A stretch of 64,000 nt of DNA, from contig NZ_KB373314.1 in NCBI RefSeq assembly GCF_000314795.2, positions 1 through 64,000 on the forward strand, in the 5' to 3' direction. The stretch comes from Streptococcus sp. F0442 (GTDB lineage Bacteria; Bacillota; Bacilli; Lactobacillales; Streptococcaceae). How positions within the stretch are numbered: the stretch's first letter is position 1; each line of letters starts with the position of its first letter. The notes beneath the pieces are model-generated. The model saw nothing but the letters and a program-made list of their open reading frames with translations, was not told where the DNA came from and did no database searches. The translations under genes were made by a program, and so were the position numbers. Positions 44,725 to 52,494 of this stretch are shown in pieces.

Positions 44725-45489
44725 ATGTCTAAAGTAGCTATTGTCACAGGTGCAGGTCAAGGGATCGGTTTTGCGATTGCAAAACGATTGGTACAAGATG
44801 GCTTCAAGGTCGGAGTCTTAGACTACAATGCTGAGACAGCAGAAAAAGCAGTAGCTGAGTTATCAGCAGAGAATGCTTTTGCGGTCGTTGCTGATGTCTC
44901 CAAACAAGCTGAAGTGGCTGCAGCTTTCCAAAAAGTTGTGGATCATTTCGGAGATTTAAATGTTGTCGTTAACAACGCTGGTGTTGCTCCAACTACACCA
45001 CTTGATACGATTACAGAAGAACAATTTGAACGCACTTTTGCCATCAACGTTGGTGGTGTCATCTGGGGTGCTCAAGCTGCACAAGCTCAATTCAAGGCGC
45101 TTGGCCATGGCGGAAAAATCATCAATGCAACTTCACAAGCAGGTGTTGTAGGTAACCCTAACTTGACTGTCTATGGTGGTACTAAGTTTGCAGTTCGTGG
45201 TATCACTCAAACTTTGGCACGTGACTTGGCAGATTCAGGCATCACTGTCAATGCGTATGCACCTGGTATCGTTAAGACTCCAATGATGTTTGACATCGCT
45301 CATGAAGTTGGTAAGAACGCTGGTAAAGATGACGAATGGGGTATGCAAACTTTTGCTAAAGATATAACCCTCAAACGTTTGTCAGAACCTGAAGATGTAG
45401 CAGCAGCGGTTAGCTTCCTTGCAGGTCCTGATTCAAACTACATTACAGGACAAACTATCATCGTGGATGGTGGGATGCAGTTCCATTAA
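44725..45489 (+). CDS. budC: Acetoin/diacetyl reductase (SDR family)
   Basis: A 254-residue short-chain dehydrogenase, most like meso-2,3-butanediol dehydrogenase/acetoin reductase, converting diacetyl to acetoin and acetoin to butanediol with NADH. The cofactor motif [11 protein letters not shown] is near 8-18, NNAG near 84, and the catalytic Tyr-Lys pair in [11 protein letters not shown] near 150-160. AAGGAGG precedes the ATG at 44725; the longer upstream frame has no such site. Length 254 is typical of the family. Confidence 0.88.
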   Translation: MSKVAIVTGAGQGIGFAIAKRLVQDGFKVGVLDYNAETAEKAVAELSAENAFAVVADVSKQAEVAAAFQKVVDHFGDLNVVVNNAGVAPTTPLDTITEEQFERTFAINVGGVIWGAQAAQAQFKALGHGGKIINATSQAGVVGNPNLTVYGGTKFAVRGITQTLARDLADSGITVNAYAPGIVKTPMMFDIAHEVGKNAGKDDEWGMQTFAKDITLKRLSEPEDVAAAVSFLAGPDSNYITGQTIIVDGGMQFH

Positions 45490-45500
45490 GATAATAAATA

Positions 45501-45532
45501 GAGGTTGGGATCAACATCCTAACCTCTGATTT
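45501..45532. terminator. Bidirectional terminator
   Basis: GAGGTTGGGAT-CAAC-ATCCTAACCTC with T6; separates the convergent reductase and lipoprotein genes. Confidence 0.8.
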
Positions 45533-45538
45533 TTTATG

Positions 45539-45958
45539 CTATTTCGTTAATACAATGGTATCAGAAGGATCTCGATCATCATCTTCGATGGTCAGTTGAT
45601 TGCCTTCAAGTGTGTAATATTTGAGATCATCTCCCACAGTGAGAGTATGATTGTCAGCGTGAACGGTTACAGGCTTGCTTTCTCTCTCGCCATCCCTTTC
45701 AACCTCTTCCCATGTGCCCGTCGTACCAGACAGGGTCAGAGTGATCTGATCATTTTCATCAGCCCCTTTGTATGTACCGTCTAGATTTTCAGCTTGGCTA
45801 GCCGTTTGTGAACCTTTAGAGCTTGAAGTACTCGAAGAAACCTTTTGGGGACTAGCAGAGCTTGCAGGTGTTTGAGCTGTCTGGTTAGAGCAGGCTGCTA
45901 AAAGACCAAGAACTGCCATTGAGGCAAGAGAAAGTGTGAGTTTTTTGGACAATGTCAT
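45539..45958 (-). CDS. Lipoprotein of unknown function
   Basis: A 139-residue lipoprotein. The signal peptide (KKLTLSLASMAVLGLLAAC) ends in lipobox LAAC, followed by a Ser/Thr/Ala-rich spacer and a small beta-rich domain (LDGTYKGADENDQITLTLSG...). The start is the ATG at 45958 because GGAG stands 8 nt before it; two upstream ATGs have poorer spacing. Minus-strand, single gene. Confidence 0.75.
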   Translation of the reverse strand: MTLSKKLTLSLASMAVLGLLAACSNQTAQTPASSASPQKVSSSTSSSKGSQTASQAENLDGTYKGADENDQITLTLSGTTGTWEEVERDGERESKPVTVHADNHTLTVGDDLKYYTLEGNQLTIEDDDRDPSDTIVLTK

Positions 45959-46145
45959 TGGCATGTCTCCTTTCTTTGTTCCTCCAAGTATAACAGAGCT
46001 TAGAGGAGAAGACAATGAAAATGTCTTTTCTGAAAGCTAGGATAGTAGGATTCGAAAAGGAGTTATATTATATTAGTAATCGTCGTTAAATAGTTTCTTA
46101 TATTTCTTTCAATAAAATGAAAGAATTTTACAAACAAATGAAAAA

Positions 46146-46189
46146 TGTAACCGTTTTCGGTTGACATTCAATCAGCTAATTAGTATAAT
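46146..46189 (+). promoter_or_regulatory. Promoter of operon A with CcpA cre site
   Basis: -35 TTGACA (46161-46166) and -10 TATAAT (46184-46189) with a 17-bp spacer, a near-consensus promoter. Immediately upstream, TGTAACCGTTTTCG (46146-46159) fits 13 of 14 positions of the cre consensus. A strong promoter would need downstream control, which the next feature supplies. Confidence 0.85.
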
Positions 46190-46205
46190 GGGTGTGGAAT
46201 AATAT

Positions 46206-46275
46206 AAAAGGCAATGAGGCCTATGATTGCAATGGCGCAACCGTTTCAAATCATAGGTTCTTTGTTGCCTTTTTT
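46206..46275 (+). promoter_or_regulatory. ANTAR-type antitermination leader, operon A
   Basis: Two consecutive hairpins have six-base loops with A at position 1 and G at position 4: AGGC-AATGAG-GCCT (46209-46222) and TTGC-AATGGC-GCAA (46227-46240), joined by a 4-nt linker. The same bases are needed for an alternative terminator: AAAAGGCAA pairs with TTGCCTTTT (46264-46272) and CCTATGATT (46220-46228) with AATCATAGG (46249-46257), followed by T's. This is the two-hairpin/terminator switch bound by ANTAR regulators such as EutV, which is encoded at 62604. Confidence 0.85.
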
Positions 46276-46306
46276 CTAATTAAAAATTTTTTTTGGAGGT
46301 TTTCTC

Positions 46307-47626
46307 ATGAAGAAACATCGTCTCTTTTTAGTTTGTGGTCTAGCCTTATTTATGGTTGGTTGTCAGGCTTCTCAGTCGTCTAAAACAACGGAGTCTAGTA
46401 AAGCTAGTCAGGAAACAAGCGTGAAGAAAGAAGATCAAGTCCTTGAACGTGGTCAGTGGGAGGACAAACTATATAAGAAATTAAGTAATGTCATTAAAGA
46501 AAATGGCAAATCTAGTTCAAAATATGATGAATCAGCAAAACCATATGCTGTATTTGACTGGGATAACACAACCGTCATCAATGATATCGGTGAAGCAACC
46601 TTCACTTATCAGATCGAAAACTTGGAATTTAAGATGACGCCAGAAGAGTTGGATAAGGCGATTCGTACAAATATTCCAGAAGACAACTTCACAGAAGATC
46701 ACAACAACAAGGAAGGAAACCCTGTTAATATTGATAAGATCGCCAAAGATATTGTTTCTGATTACACTGTGATTTATAATGAGTACAAAGGATTCAAGGG
46801 TTCTAAGAGCCTCGAAGAAGTAAAAAAATTAGACGAATATAAAGATTTCAGTGCTAAATTACGTTATCTTTACGAAGCCATCGGTGGAACCTTCAGCTCA
46901 GACATTTCTTATCCATGGGTAACTTACTTGTTTACTGGTATGACATCTGAAGAAGTTCAAGCGGTATCTGAAAAATCAATTGAACGTGCTTTGAAAGAAG
47001 ATTTGGTTTTTGAAACATGGGAAAGTCCAGAAAGCTTGAAAGGCGAAGCTGGTCAAGTGGAAATCAAATTTAAACGTGGTGTCCGTGCTGTAAAAGAGAT
47101 GCAAAATCTTTATAAGACTCTTCAAGATAACGGCATTGATGTTTATGTTGTCTCTGCTTCCTTCCGTGATGTCATTGTTCCTTTTGCTACTCTGGATAAA
47201 TTCGGTTATAATATTACTGAAGACCATGTGTATGGAATGGAACTTGTTAAAAATGATTCTGGTGTGATTCAATCAGAATACAATAACGACTACTTCCAAA
47301 CACAAGGTGAAGGAAAAACAAAAACAATCAAGAAATTTATTGCAGATAAACATGGCAACCAAGATCCTATCTTAATCGCTGGAGATAGTAACGGGGACTA
47401 CGCAATGTTGAAAGACTTTGATGGTTTACAAATTGGAATTATCTTCAATCTTTTGCGTGATCCTTCTAAAGGAATCGGCTTGTTATCACAGACTGCAGTA
47501 GATACATATGATAGTAAGGATGCTAAATACTTCCTACAAGGTCGTGATGAAAACAAGGGTGTTTTGGTCAAGAGCCGTGAAACAATTAAGTTAGGAACGG
47601 ATGAGGCACAGTTAATTAAAAAATAG
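46307..47626 (+). CDS. HAD-family surface phosphatase lipoprotein
   Basis: A 439-residue exported lipoprotein (lipobox VGC, cysteine near 19; Ser/Lys-rich spacer) with a HAD phosphatase domain. Motif I is VFDWDNTTVI (near 84; DxDNT), motif II VVSASF near 283 and motif IV IAGDSNGDY near 358. DWDNT and the overall layout resemble phosphorylcholine phosphatases. Placed first in an ANTAR-controlled B12/microcompartment operon, it could release ethanolamine (or choline) from phosphoesters at the surface; that is inference. GGAGG precedes the ATG. Confidence 0.8.
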   Translation: MKKHRLFLVCGLALFMVGCQASQSSKTTESSKASQETSVKKEDQVLERGQWEDKLYKKLSNVIKENGKSSSKYDESAKPYAVFDWDNTTVINDIGEATFTYQIENLEFKMTPEELDKAIRTNIPEDNFTEDHNNKEGNPVNIDKIAKDIVSDYTVIYNEYKGFKGSKSLEEVKKLDEYKDFSAKLRYLYEAIGGTFSSDISYPWVTYLFTGMTSEEVQAVSEKSIERALKEDLVFETWESPESLKGEAGQVEIKFKRGVRAVKEMQNLYKTLQDNGIDVYVVSASFRDVIVPFATLDKFGYNITEDHVYGMELVKNDSGVIQSEYNNDYFQTQGEGKTKTIKKFIADKHGNQDPILIAGDSNGDYAMLKDFDGLQIGIIFNLLRDPSKGIGLLSQTAVDTYDSKDAKYFLQGRDENKGVLVKSRETIKLGTDEAQLIKK

Positions 47627-47635
47627 GGGACATAT

Positions 47636-48070
47636 ATGAAGAAAATCATGTTTGTTGGTTCTGTTGGAGTGGGTAAAACAACGCTAACCCAACGGTTAAA
47701 AGGATTAGATATTGAGTATTTTAAAACGCAGGCTGTTCAATTCCATGATAGTATTATTGATACGCCAGGGGAATTTTTACAGCATAGACGGTATTACAAT
47801 GCGTTAACAGTGACTGCAGCAGAAGCTGAAATCATTGGACTCTTAATCGCAGGAAATTCGACCATGCAAACTTTTCCTCAAGGTTTTTCTTCATTATTCA
47901 ACCAAGATGTGATCGGAATCATTAGCAAAATTGATTTGGTAGACTCTGAGGAGCAATTAGAATTCGCGCGCAAGCAATTGATAGATGCAGGTGTCAAACG
48001 GATTTTTGAAATTTCTTCAACAGAGAATACTGGAATCGATGCTTTAAAGGACTTTCTTGAGAGTGAGTAA
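47636..48070 (+). CDS. pduV: EutP/PduV-family GTPase
   Basis: A 144-residue Ras-like GTPase associated with ethanolamine/propanediol microcompartments. The P-loop GSVGVGKTT is at about 8-16, switch region DTPGE near 42, SKID (G4) near 98. Related proteins have been reported at the microcompartment surface or as acetate-kinase-like enzymes. It starts 10 nt after the phosphatase gene. Length matches the family. Confidence 0.88.
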   Translation: MKKIMFVGSVGVGKTTLTQRLKGLDIEYFKTQAVQFHDSIIDTPGEFLQHRRYYNALTVTAAEAEIIGLLIAGNSTMQTFPQGFSSLFNQDVIGIISKIDLVDSEEQLEFARKQLIDAGVKRIFEISSTENTGIDALKDFLESE

Positions 48071-48114
48071 ACATGATATAATCTAAAAGGACTACTTTAT
48101 CTTTCAAGAAGGAG

Positions 48115-49206
48115 ATGTGTATGATTGTTGAACACGGAGGGAATGGACGTCTATTAGCTGAAAAAAATGGGAACTCTTCTGAAAAGTGGATTGATTTTAG
48201 TGCCAATATCAATCCGCTTGGAGTTTCTACAAGCCTCCGCCAAGTCTTAGTGGACAGTATTGATAGAATTACGGAATATCCGGATATCACCAACCAATAT
48301 GAAAAGGATTTACTGAGGGAGCATCATGGAAATCAAGATCTAGAAATCCTTTTGTCAAATGGTGCAGTTGGGTTATTTTACGAACTAGCTCAAACCTTAA
48401 AGCCGAAGAGATTACTGATTTTAAGTCCTACCTTCATGGAATATGAAAAAGCTTTTCATCAAGAAGGGACAGAAATTCTTTACCATCATTTAACAGCTCC
48501 TCATTTTACTTGGACTGTGGAAGGTCTATTATCCGATATAGACCAATTGGAAGCTGGAGATGTTGTCCTATTGTGTAATCCTAACAATCCAACTGGCTCC
48601 CTTGCTCCAGTTGGTCACTTGCTAGAAATCGGAAAAAAATTGCTGGAACAGAATATTCATTTTATTCTAGATGAAGCTTTTATTGACTTTTTAGAAGACG
48701 AGGAAGCATATAGTTTTGTTCCGTACTTGAGTGATTTTGCAAATGCGATTGTCGTTCGCTCTCTAACGAAATTTTACGCTATACCAGGCTTACGCTTAGG
48801 CTACGCTCTGGGGATTCATCCTTGTTTAGCAAAAATTAATGAACGACGGGCTCCATGGACGATCAATGCATTGGCTCTTCAAGCCTTGCCGGTGATTTTA
48901 AAGGATCGAGATTATCAAACTCAAACTTTAAAATGGCTACAGAAGGAAAAAGACTTCCTCTATCAATCCTTGAAAACTTTTTCTGCATTAAGTGTTCTAA
49001 AACCAAGTGTCAATTATATTTTCTTTCAGTATACGGGATCTAAGGATTTACGTGAAGAATTATGGCGGCATAACATTTTTATCCGCTCCTGTGCGAACTA
49101 TCGCAATTTGACGAGTGATTACTACCGCATTGCGGTTCGTAGTAGAGAGGAGAATAGCTGTTTATTAGCTGCCTTGGAAGCGATTCTTGGAGGAAAAGAA
49201 GAGTGA
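48115..49206 (+). CDS. cobD: Threonine-phosphate decarboxylase
   Basis: A 363-residue fold-I PLP enzyme (aminotransferase class I/II family) that makes (R)-1-amino-2-propanol phosphate for the B12 nucleotide loop. LCNPNNPTGSL near 148, FILDEAFIDF near 180 and the PLP lysine in RSLTKFYAIPGLRLGY near 212-227. It resembles HisC-type transaminases, but its position beside pduX and cobT identifies it as CobD. It has AAGGAG upstream. Confidence 0.9.
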   Translation: MCMIVEHGGNGRLLAEKNGNSSEKWIDFSANINPLGVSTSLRQVLVDSIDRITEYPDITNQYEKDLLREHHGNQDLEILLSNGAVGLFYELAQTLKPKRLLILSPTFMEYEKAFHQEGTEILYHHLTAPHFTWTVEGLLSDIDQLEAGDVVLLCNPNNPTGSLAPVGHLLEIGKKLLEQNIHFILDEAFIDFLEDEEAYSFVPYLSDFANAIVVRSLTKFYAIPGLRLGYALGIHPCLAKINERRAPWTINALALQALPVILKDRDYQTQTLKWLQKEKDFLYQSLKTFSALSVLKPSVNYIFFQYTGSKDLREELWRHNIFIRSCANYRNLTSDYYRIAVRSREENSCLLAALEAILGGKEE

Positions 49207-50078
49207 TGGGGGCGATAAAAGCATCTTGTCCAGGCTCTTGCGGAGAATTGTTTCAATGTGTGGTAGATGGTGAAGAGTTTTTGATGTCTTATGGCATTGA
49301 AAAGAAAAGTCAAGTAGTGATTGGCCCTCAAACAGGTGTCATGGAAGAAGGGCTGCGGCCTAAAATGCTGCAAGTCATCAATGAACTAACAGATCAAATA
49401 GATTTCGATTATACTTTTCAAACAGATATTTCTGTTGGGAAGGGCTATTCTAGCAGTACAGCGGACATGCTCTCGATATTAGGAGCTTATTCTGCCTATA
49501 AATATGGAACAGTATCGGTTCCCTTATTAACGAGTCTTTGTTCAAAGATTGAACCAAGTGACTCCGTAGGATTTTCAGACTGGACTGTAATGAATCCTCT
49601 TAATGGTGAGATTCAATGGCAGACCAGGTGGAAACCAAAGCTTTATGTGTACATTCTAGAGCCAGATCAAATGGTTGATACGACGAGTTTTATAAGAATG
49701 ATGGAAAGTCCCTTATATCCTGCAGAGCAATCTAAAACATTGTTGACTGATTTTAAAATAGCCTGTGACAAGCAAAATGTAGAGTTATTAGGCGCCGTTG
49801 CGACTAGAAGTGCTTTATTGAATAACAAACGACTACCCAAACCCTATTTAAACGATATTATCGACCTAGTAAATAATTTAGGTTTACTAGGAGTTAATAT
49901 TGCCCATAGTGGTAGTATTGTTGGTATTCTGCTGACAGAAGAGCAACTGATGCACATGACTGAGTTAGAAGAACGACTGTCTCATCATCCTTTAGCAAGC
50001 TATTATTCTCTCAGAAATCTAAGCAAGATTATATACGACGGGCTCCAGGTAAAGAATGTGGAGGAGATCCTTGAATAG
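49206..50078 (+). CDS. pduX: L-threonine kinase (PduX)
   Basis: A 290-residue GHMP-family kinase making L-threonine O-3-phosphate, the substrate of CobD. N-terminal KASCPGSCGELFQC and ATP-site GKGYSSSTADMLS (near 80) are diagnostic. The start shares TGATG with the stop of cobD, suggesting coupling; an adjacent GTG at 49203 is the alternative. It directs salvage and assembly of cobalamin rather than corrin synthesis. Confidence 0.9.
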   Translation: MGAIKASCPGSCGELFQCVVDGEEFLMSYGIEKKSQVVIGPQTGVMEEGLRPKMLQVINELTDQIDFDYTFQTDISVGKGYSSSTADMLSILGAYSAYKYGTVSVPLLTSLCSKIEPSDSVGFSDWTVMNPLNGEIQWQTRWKPKLYVYILEPDQMVDTTSFIRMMESPLYPAEQSKTLLTDFKIACDKQNVELLGAVATRSALLNNKRLPKPYLNDIIDLVNNLGLLGVNIAHSGSIVGILLTEEQLMHMTELEERLSHHPLASYYSLRNLSKIIYDGLQVKNVEEILE

Positions 50079-51135
50079 GCAAGAAGAATTAAATCAAATC
50101 CTAGATAAAATTGTACCCATTAATGCTACAGCATTAGAAGAGGGGGTAAAGGTGTGTGATCGCTTAGCAAAACCTCTTGGTGCATTAGGTAAAATGGAAA
50201 AAAATTATGCCAAGCTATATGCGATGTTTCCTAACAAAATCCAGCTATCAAAAAAAATCGTTATGATCTATGTAGCGGATAATGGAATTTGTGAAGAAGG
50301 AATCTCCTCAAATCCTATCGAAACAACCTTTATTGTAGCCAATAATATCAGAAATGGTAAAGCAGGGGTTTGTAATATTGCAGAACATGCTGGGTCTGAT
50401 ATTTGTGTCATTGATATTGGTTGTAAGAGTCAAATTTATTCCGATAACCCGGACCATGTGTTACATGGAACTCGCAATATGCTTAAAGAAGCTGCCATGA
50501 CGCGAGAGCAAGCCATTGAAGCCATTTTAGTTGGGTATAGAAGAACAGTTGAAAAGATCAATCAGGGCTATACCTTATTTGGAACAGGAGAGATGGGGGT
50601 TGGAAATACCACAACTTCCGCAGCAGTCATTGCTGCCACTTTGGGAATTCCTGCCCAAAAGGTAACAGGATACGGAGCGGGAGTGACGGAAGATATGAAG
50701 GCTCATAAAACAGCTGTCATTCAAGAAGCGGTAACCAAACACGCTCCCTATAGTGATATTATCGATCTCGTCTCTAAAGTTGGTGGCCTAGACATGTTGG
50801 GGATGGTTGGCACCTATTTAGCTTGTGCCCAGTACCAACTTCCTTGTGTCATTGATGGGTTGATTTCTTTGACAGGACTCTTAATTGCTTCACAGTTAAA
50901 GAAAGAAGTGGTTGACTATTGCTTCCCATCCCATTGTTCTACAGAACCGGGCTATCAAATTGTTTCGGATTATTTAGGCTTATCCCCGATGCTTCAAATG
51001 GATATGCGCTTAGGGGAAGGATCTGGTTGTCCTTTAGCTTTCTTTTTAATAGAAAGTTCCGTGTACACGATAGAGCGTATGCCGACTTTTGAGGAGGGAA
51101 AACTGGACCGGGATGACTACGTCGACATTAGATAA
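50071..51135 (+). CDS. cobT: Nicotinate-nucleotide:DMB phosphoribosyltransferase
   Basis: A 354-residue CobT that activates the lower-ligand base of B12 as alpha-ribazole phosphate. Motifs include ADNGICEEGIS near 68, GEMGVGNTTTSAAV near 172 and the catalytic-glutamate region LGEGSGCPLA near 315. A TTG at 50071 with GGAGGAG 5 nt upstream is the probable start, overlapping the pduX stop; an ATG five codons earlier also exists. No corrin-ring genes are in the window. Confidence 0.9.
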   Translation: MNRQEELNQILDKIVPINATALEEGVKVCDRLAKPLGALGKMEKNYAKLYAMFPNKIQLSKKIVMIYVADNGICEEGISSNPIETTFIVANNIRNGKAGVCNIAEHAGSDICVIDIGCKSQIYSDNPDHVLHGTRNMLKEAAMTREQAIEAILVGYRRTVEKINQGYTLFGTGEMGVGNTTTSAAVIAATLGIPAQKVTGYGAGVTEDMKAHKTAVIQEAVTKHAPYSDIIDLVSKVGGLDMLGMVGTYLACAQYQLPCVIDGLISLTGLLIASQLKKEVVDYCFPSHCSTEPGYQIVSDYLGLSPMLQMDMRLGEGSGCPLAFFLIESSVYTIERMPTFEEGKLDRDDYVDIR

Positions 51136-51157
51136 AGGCTAATAAAGGAGGAAAACT

Positions 51158-51760
51158 ATGCAACTATATACAAAGACTGGAGATAAAGGTCTTACAAAAT
51201 TAGTAGGTGGCCAAAGCGTTGCAAAAGATTCAGATCGTGTCAATGCTTATGGTACCGTAGATGAATTAAACACTTGGGTCGGTTATACAATTAGTAAAAT
51301 GGATCCAGATGATGAATTGAGAGACGAATTGTATCAGTTACAGAATTATCTGTTTGATTGTGGTTCTGATTTGTCTACTCCTCATGGTGTATACCCATAT
51401 AAAGTAGATGAAAGCCTCGTTAAATGGATTGAAGAACGAATTGATACTTATGCGGATATCCCACCAGCTCTGGAAAGATTTATTTTACCTGGTGGTGATG
51501 AAATTGCTTCAATGATTCATGTGGCAAGAACCATTGCTCGGCGTGCGGAGCGCCTTGTGGTAGCAACCATGTGGACGAATGAAATCAATAACCAAGTCTT
51601 GATTTTTATCAACCGTTTATCTGATTATTTCTTTGCGCTTGCACGTGTCATTAACTATCGTAAACACTGCCAAGATATTCCTTATGAAAGAGGAGCAAAG
51701 GTGTTCCACAATATTACAAAAGCAGATGTGGAGCGTTGGGCACAGAAGAATAATAGCTAA
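51158..51760 (+). CDS. pduO: PduO-type ATP:cob(I)alamin adenosyltransferase
   Basis: A 200-residue adenosyltransferase forming adenosylcobalamin, the cofactor of diol dehydratase and ethanolamine ammonia-lyase. It starts with the ATP-binding YTKTGDKGLTKLVGG and has VDELN near 34 and RTIARRAERL near 128-137. It corresponds to the N-terminal domain of Salmonella PduO; the C-terminal domain is encoded separately at 59550. AAAGGAGG precedes the ATG. A terminator follows. Confidence 0.95.
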   Translation: MQLYTKTGDKGLTKLVGGQSVAKDSDRVNAYGTVDELNTWVGYTISKMDPDDELRDELYQLQNYLFDCGSDLSTPHGVYPYKVDESLVKWIEERIDTYADIPPALERFILPGGDEIASMIHVARTIARRAERLVVATMWTNEINNQVLIFINRLSDYFFALARVINYRKHCQDIPYERGAKVFHNITKADVERWAQKNNS

Positions 51761-51763
51761 TAG

Positions 51764-51802
51764 AAAAAGCACTACCCAAACTAAAATTGGGGTAGTGCTT
51801 TT
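51764..51802. terminator. Terminator between operon A and the minus-strand RNA
   Basis: AAAAAGCACTACCC (51764-51777) pairs with GGGTAGTGCTTTT (51789-51802); A- and T-tracts on both sides make it bidirectional. Confidence 0.8.
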
Positions 51803-51851
51803 CTATTGATATCGAGACTAAAGTTTTGGAATAGAGCATCCTTTAGGAGAA

Positions 51852-52216
51852 AATAAAAAAACCTTACCTCCCCAGAGGGAAAGGCAAGGTTCACATTCGA
51901 AAGCCATATGTACATCAGTGTACAAACTTCATGTTAAGCATCGTTGGTTAACAGTAGCTCTCCAAATATTGACTCTGCTTCATCGCAGATGATGGAAAAA
52001 CCATCCTTAGAAAATGATACGTACTTAAACGTAGAGTCAATAGGGGAAAGCACTATTTTGGTGTATTTCCTAACTGACATCACCACCTTACATCGAGGCG
52101 TGAAATCTACTAAAATTTAAGAATAAAGACCTGACTTAAAGCAAAGCTTATCACAGTGGCGGGACCGTGTTGGATTTTCACCAAACTTCCATACCCTTAA
52201 AAGTACCAAAATCATT
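51852..52216 (-). ncRNA. Cobalamin-riboswitch RNA, EutX/Rli55-like
   Basis: On the minus strand, TTTGGTGAAAATCCAAC then ACGGTCCCGCCACTGTG (52187 down to about 52152) is the hallmark core of B12 riboswitches, with the B12-box-like AAGTCAGGTC at 52137-52128. No minus-strand gene follows. Downstream are CTGC-GATGAA-GCAG (51975-51988), TGTAC-ACTGAT-GTACA (51909-51924; loop A1, G4) with a weaker GCTT-AACATG-AAGT beside it, then a terminator AACCTTGCCT/AGGTAAGGTT with T7 (51891-51852). A riboswitch followed by ANTAR-type hairpins is the design of EutX and Rli55, which capture EutV when B12 is low. Confidence 0.85.
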
Positions 52217-52227
52217 TCTAGTAACTA

Positions 52228-52256
52228 CATAATATCACGATCTGGAAGAAACCGCA
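52228..52256 (-). promoter_or_regulatory. Promoter of the riboswitch RNA
   Basis: Reading the minus strand, TTGCGG, a 17-bp spacer and TATTAT lie just upstream of the riboswitch (about 52256-52228). It diverges from the pdu promoter, whose -35 is only some 45 bp away. Confidence 0.6.
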
Positions 52257-52297
52257 AGTATTATGCTTAAAAAATATAAAAATATATGCTTTTTCTT

Positions 52298-52326
52298 TTG
52301 CGTTGAAAACGTTTTTATGGTATACT
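52298..52326 (+). promoter_or_regulatory. Promoter of operon B with CcpA cre site
   Basis: -35 TTGCGT (52298-52303) and -10 TATACT (52321-52326), spacer 17 bp. The spacer consists largely of TGAAAACGTTTTTA (52304-52317), 13 of 14 positions of the cre consensus, so CcpA should block it during growth on preferred sugars. Confidence 0.8.
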
Positions 52327-52335
52327 CTTTGTAAA

Positions 52336-52425
52336 GTACAAAGGAGTACAAATTTAAGCGACGAAGCTATATGAAATATGCCAAAACTTTGTGTGGTTTG
52401 GCTGTATTTCATGTGGCTTCTTTTT
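52336..52425 (+). promoter_or_regulatory. ANTAR-type antitermination leader, operon B
   Basis: Hairpin 1 is GTAC-AAAGGA-GTAC (52336-52349; loop A1, G4). Hairpin 2 is AGC-GACGAA-GCT (52357-52368; loop G1, G4, the same GAYGAA type seen in the riboswitch RNA). The terminator GAAGC...GGCTTC with long inner stem TATGAAATA.GCCAAA / TTTGGCTGTATTTCAT and T5 (52363-52425) uses the 3' half of hairpin 2, so the two forms exclude each other. EutV binding is therefore predicted to permit pdu transcription. Confidence 0.78.
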
Positions 52426-52494
52426 ATGTATTCTGAAGAGTTTCATCTAGTAAAGGAGGTAAAATAATGAAACTCAAGAAAGAAAGGAGAACGG

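Noticed and set aside
51852-52216. Cobalamin riboswitch as the direct leader of the pdu operon
   Set aside because: Its conserved core reads only on the minus strand, pointing away from pduQ, so it cannot be a cis leader of the pdu genes.
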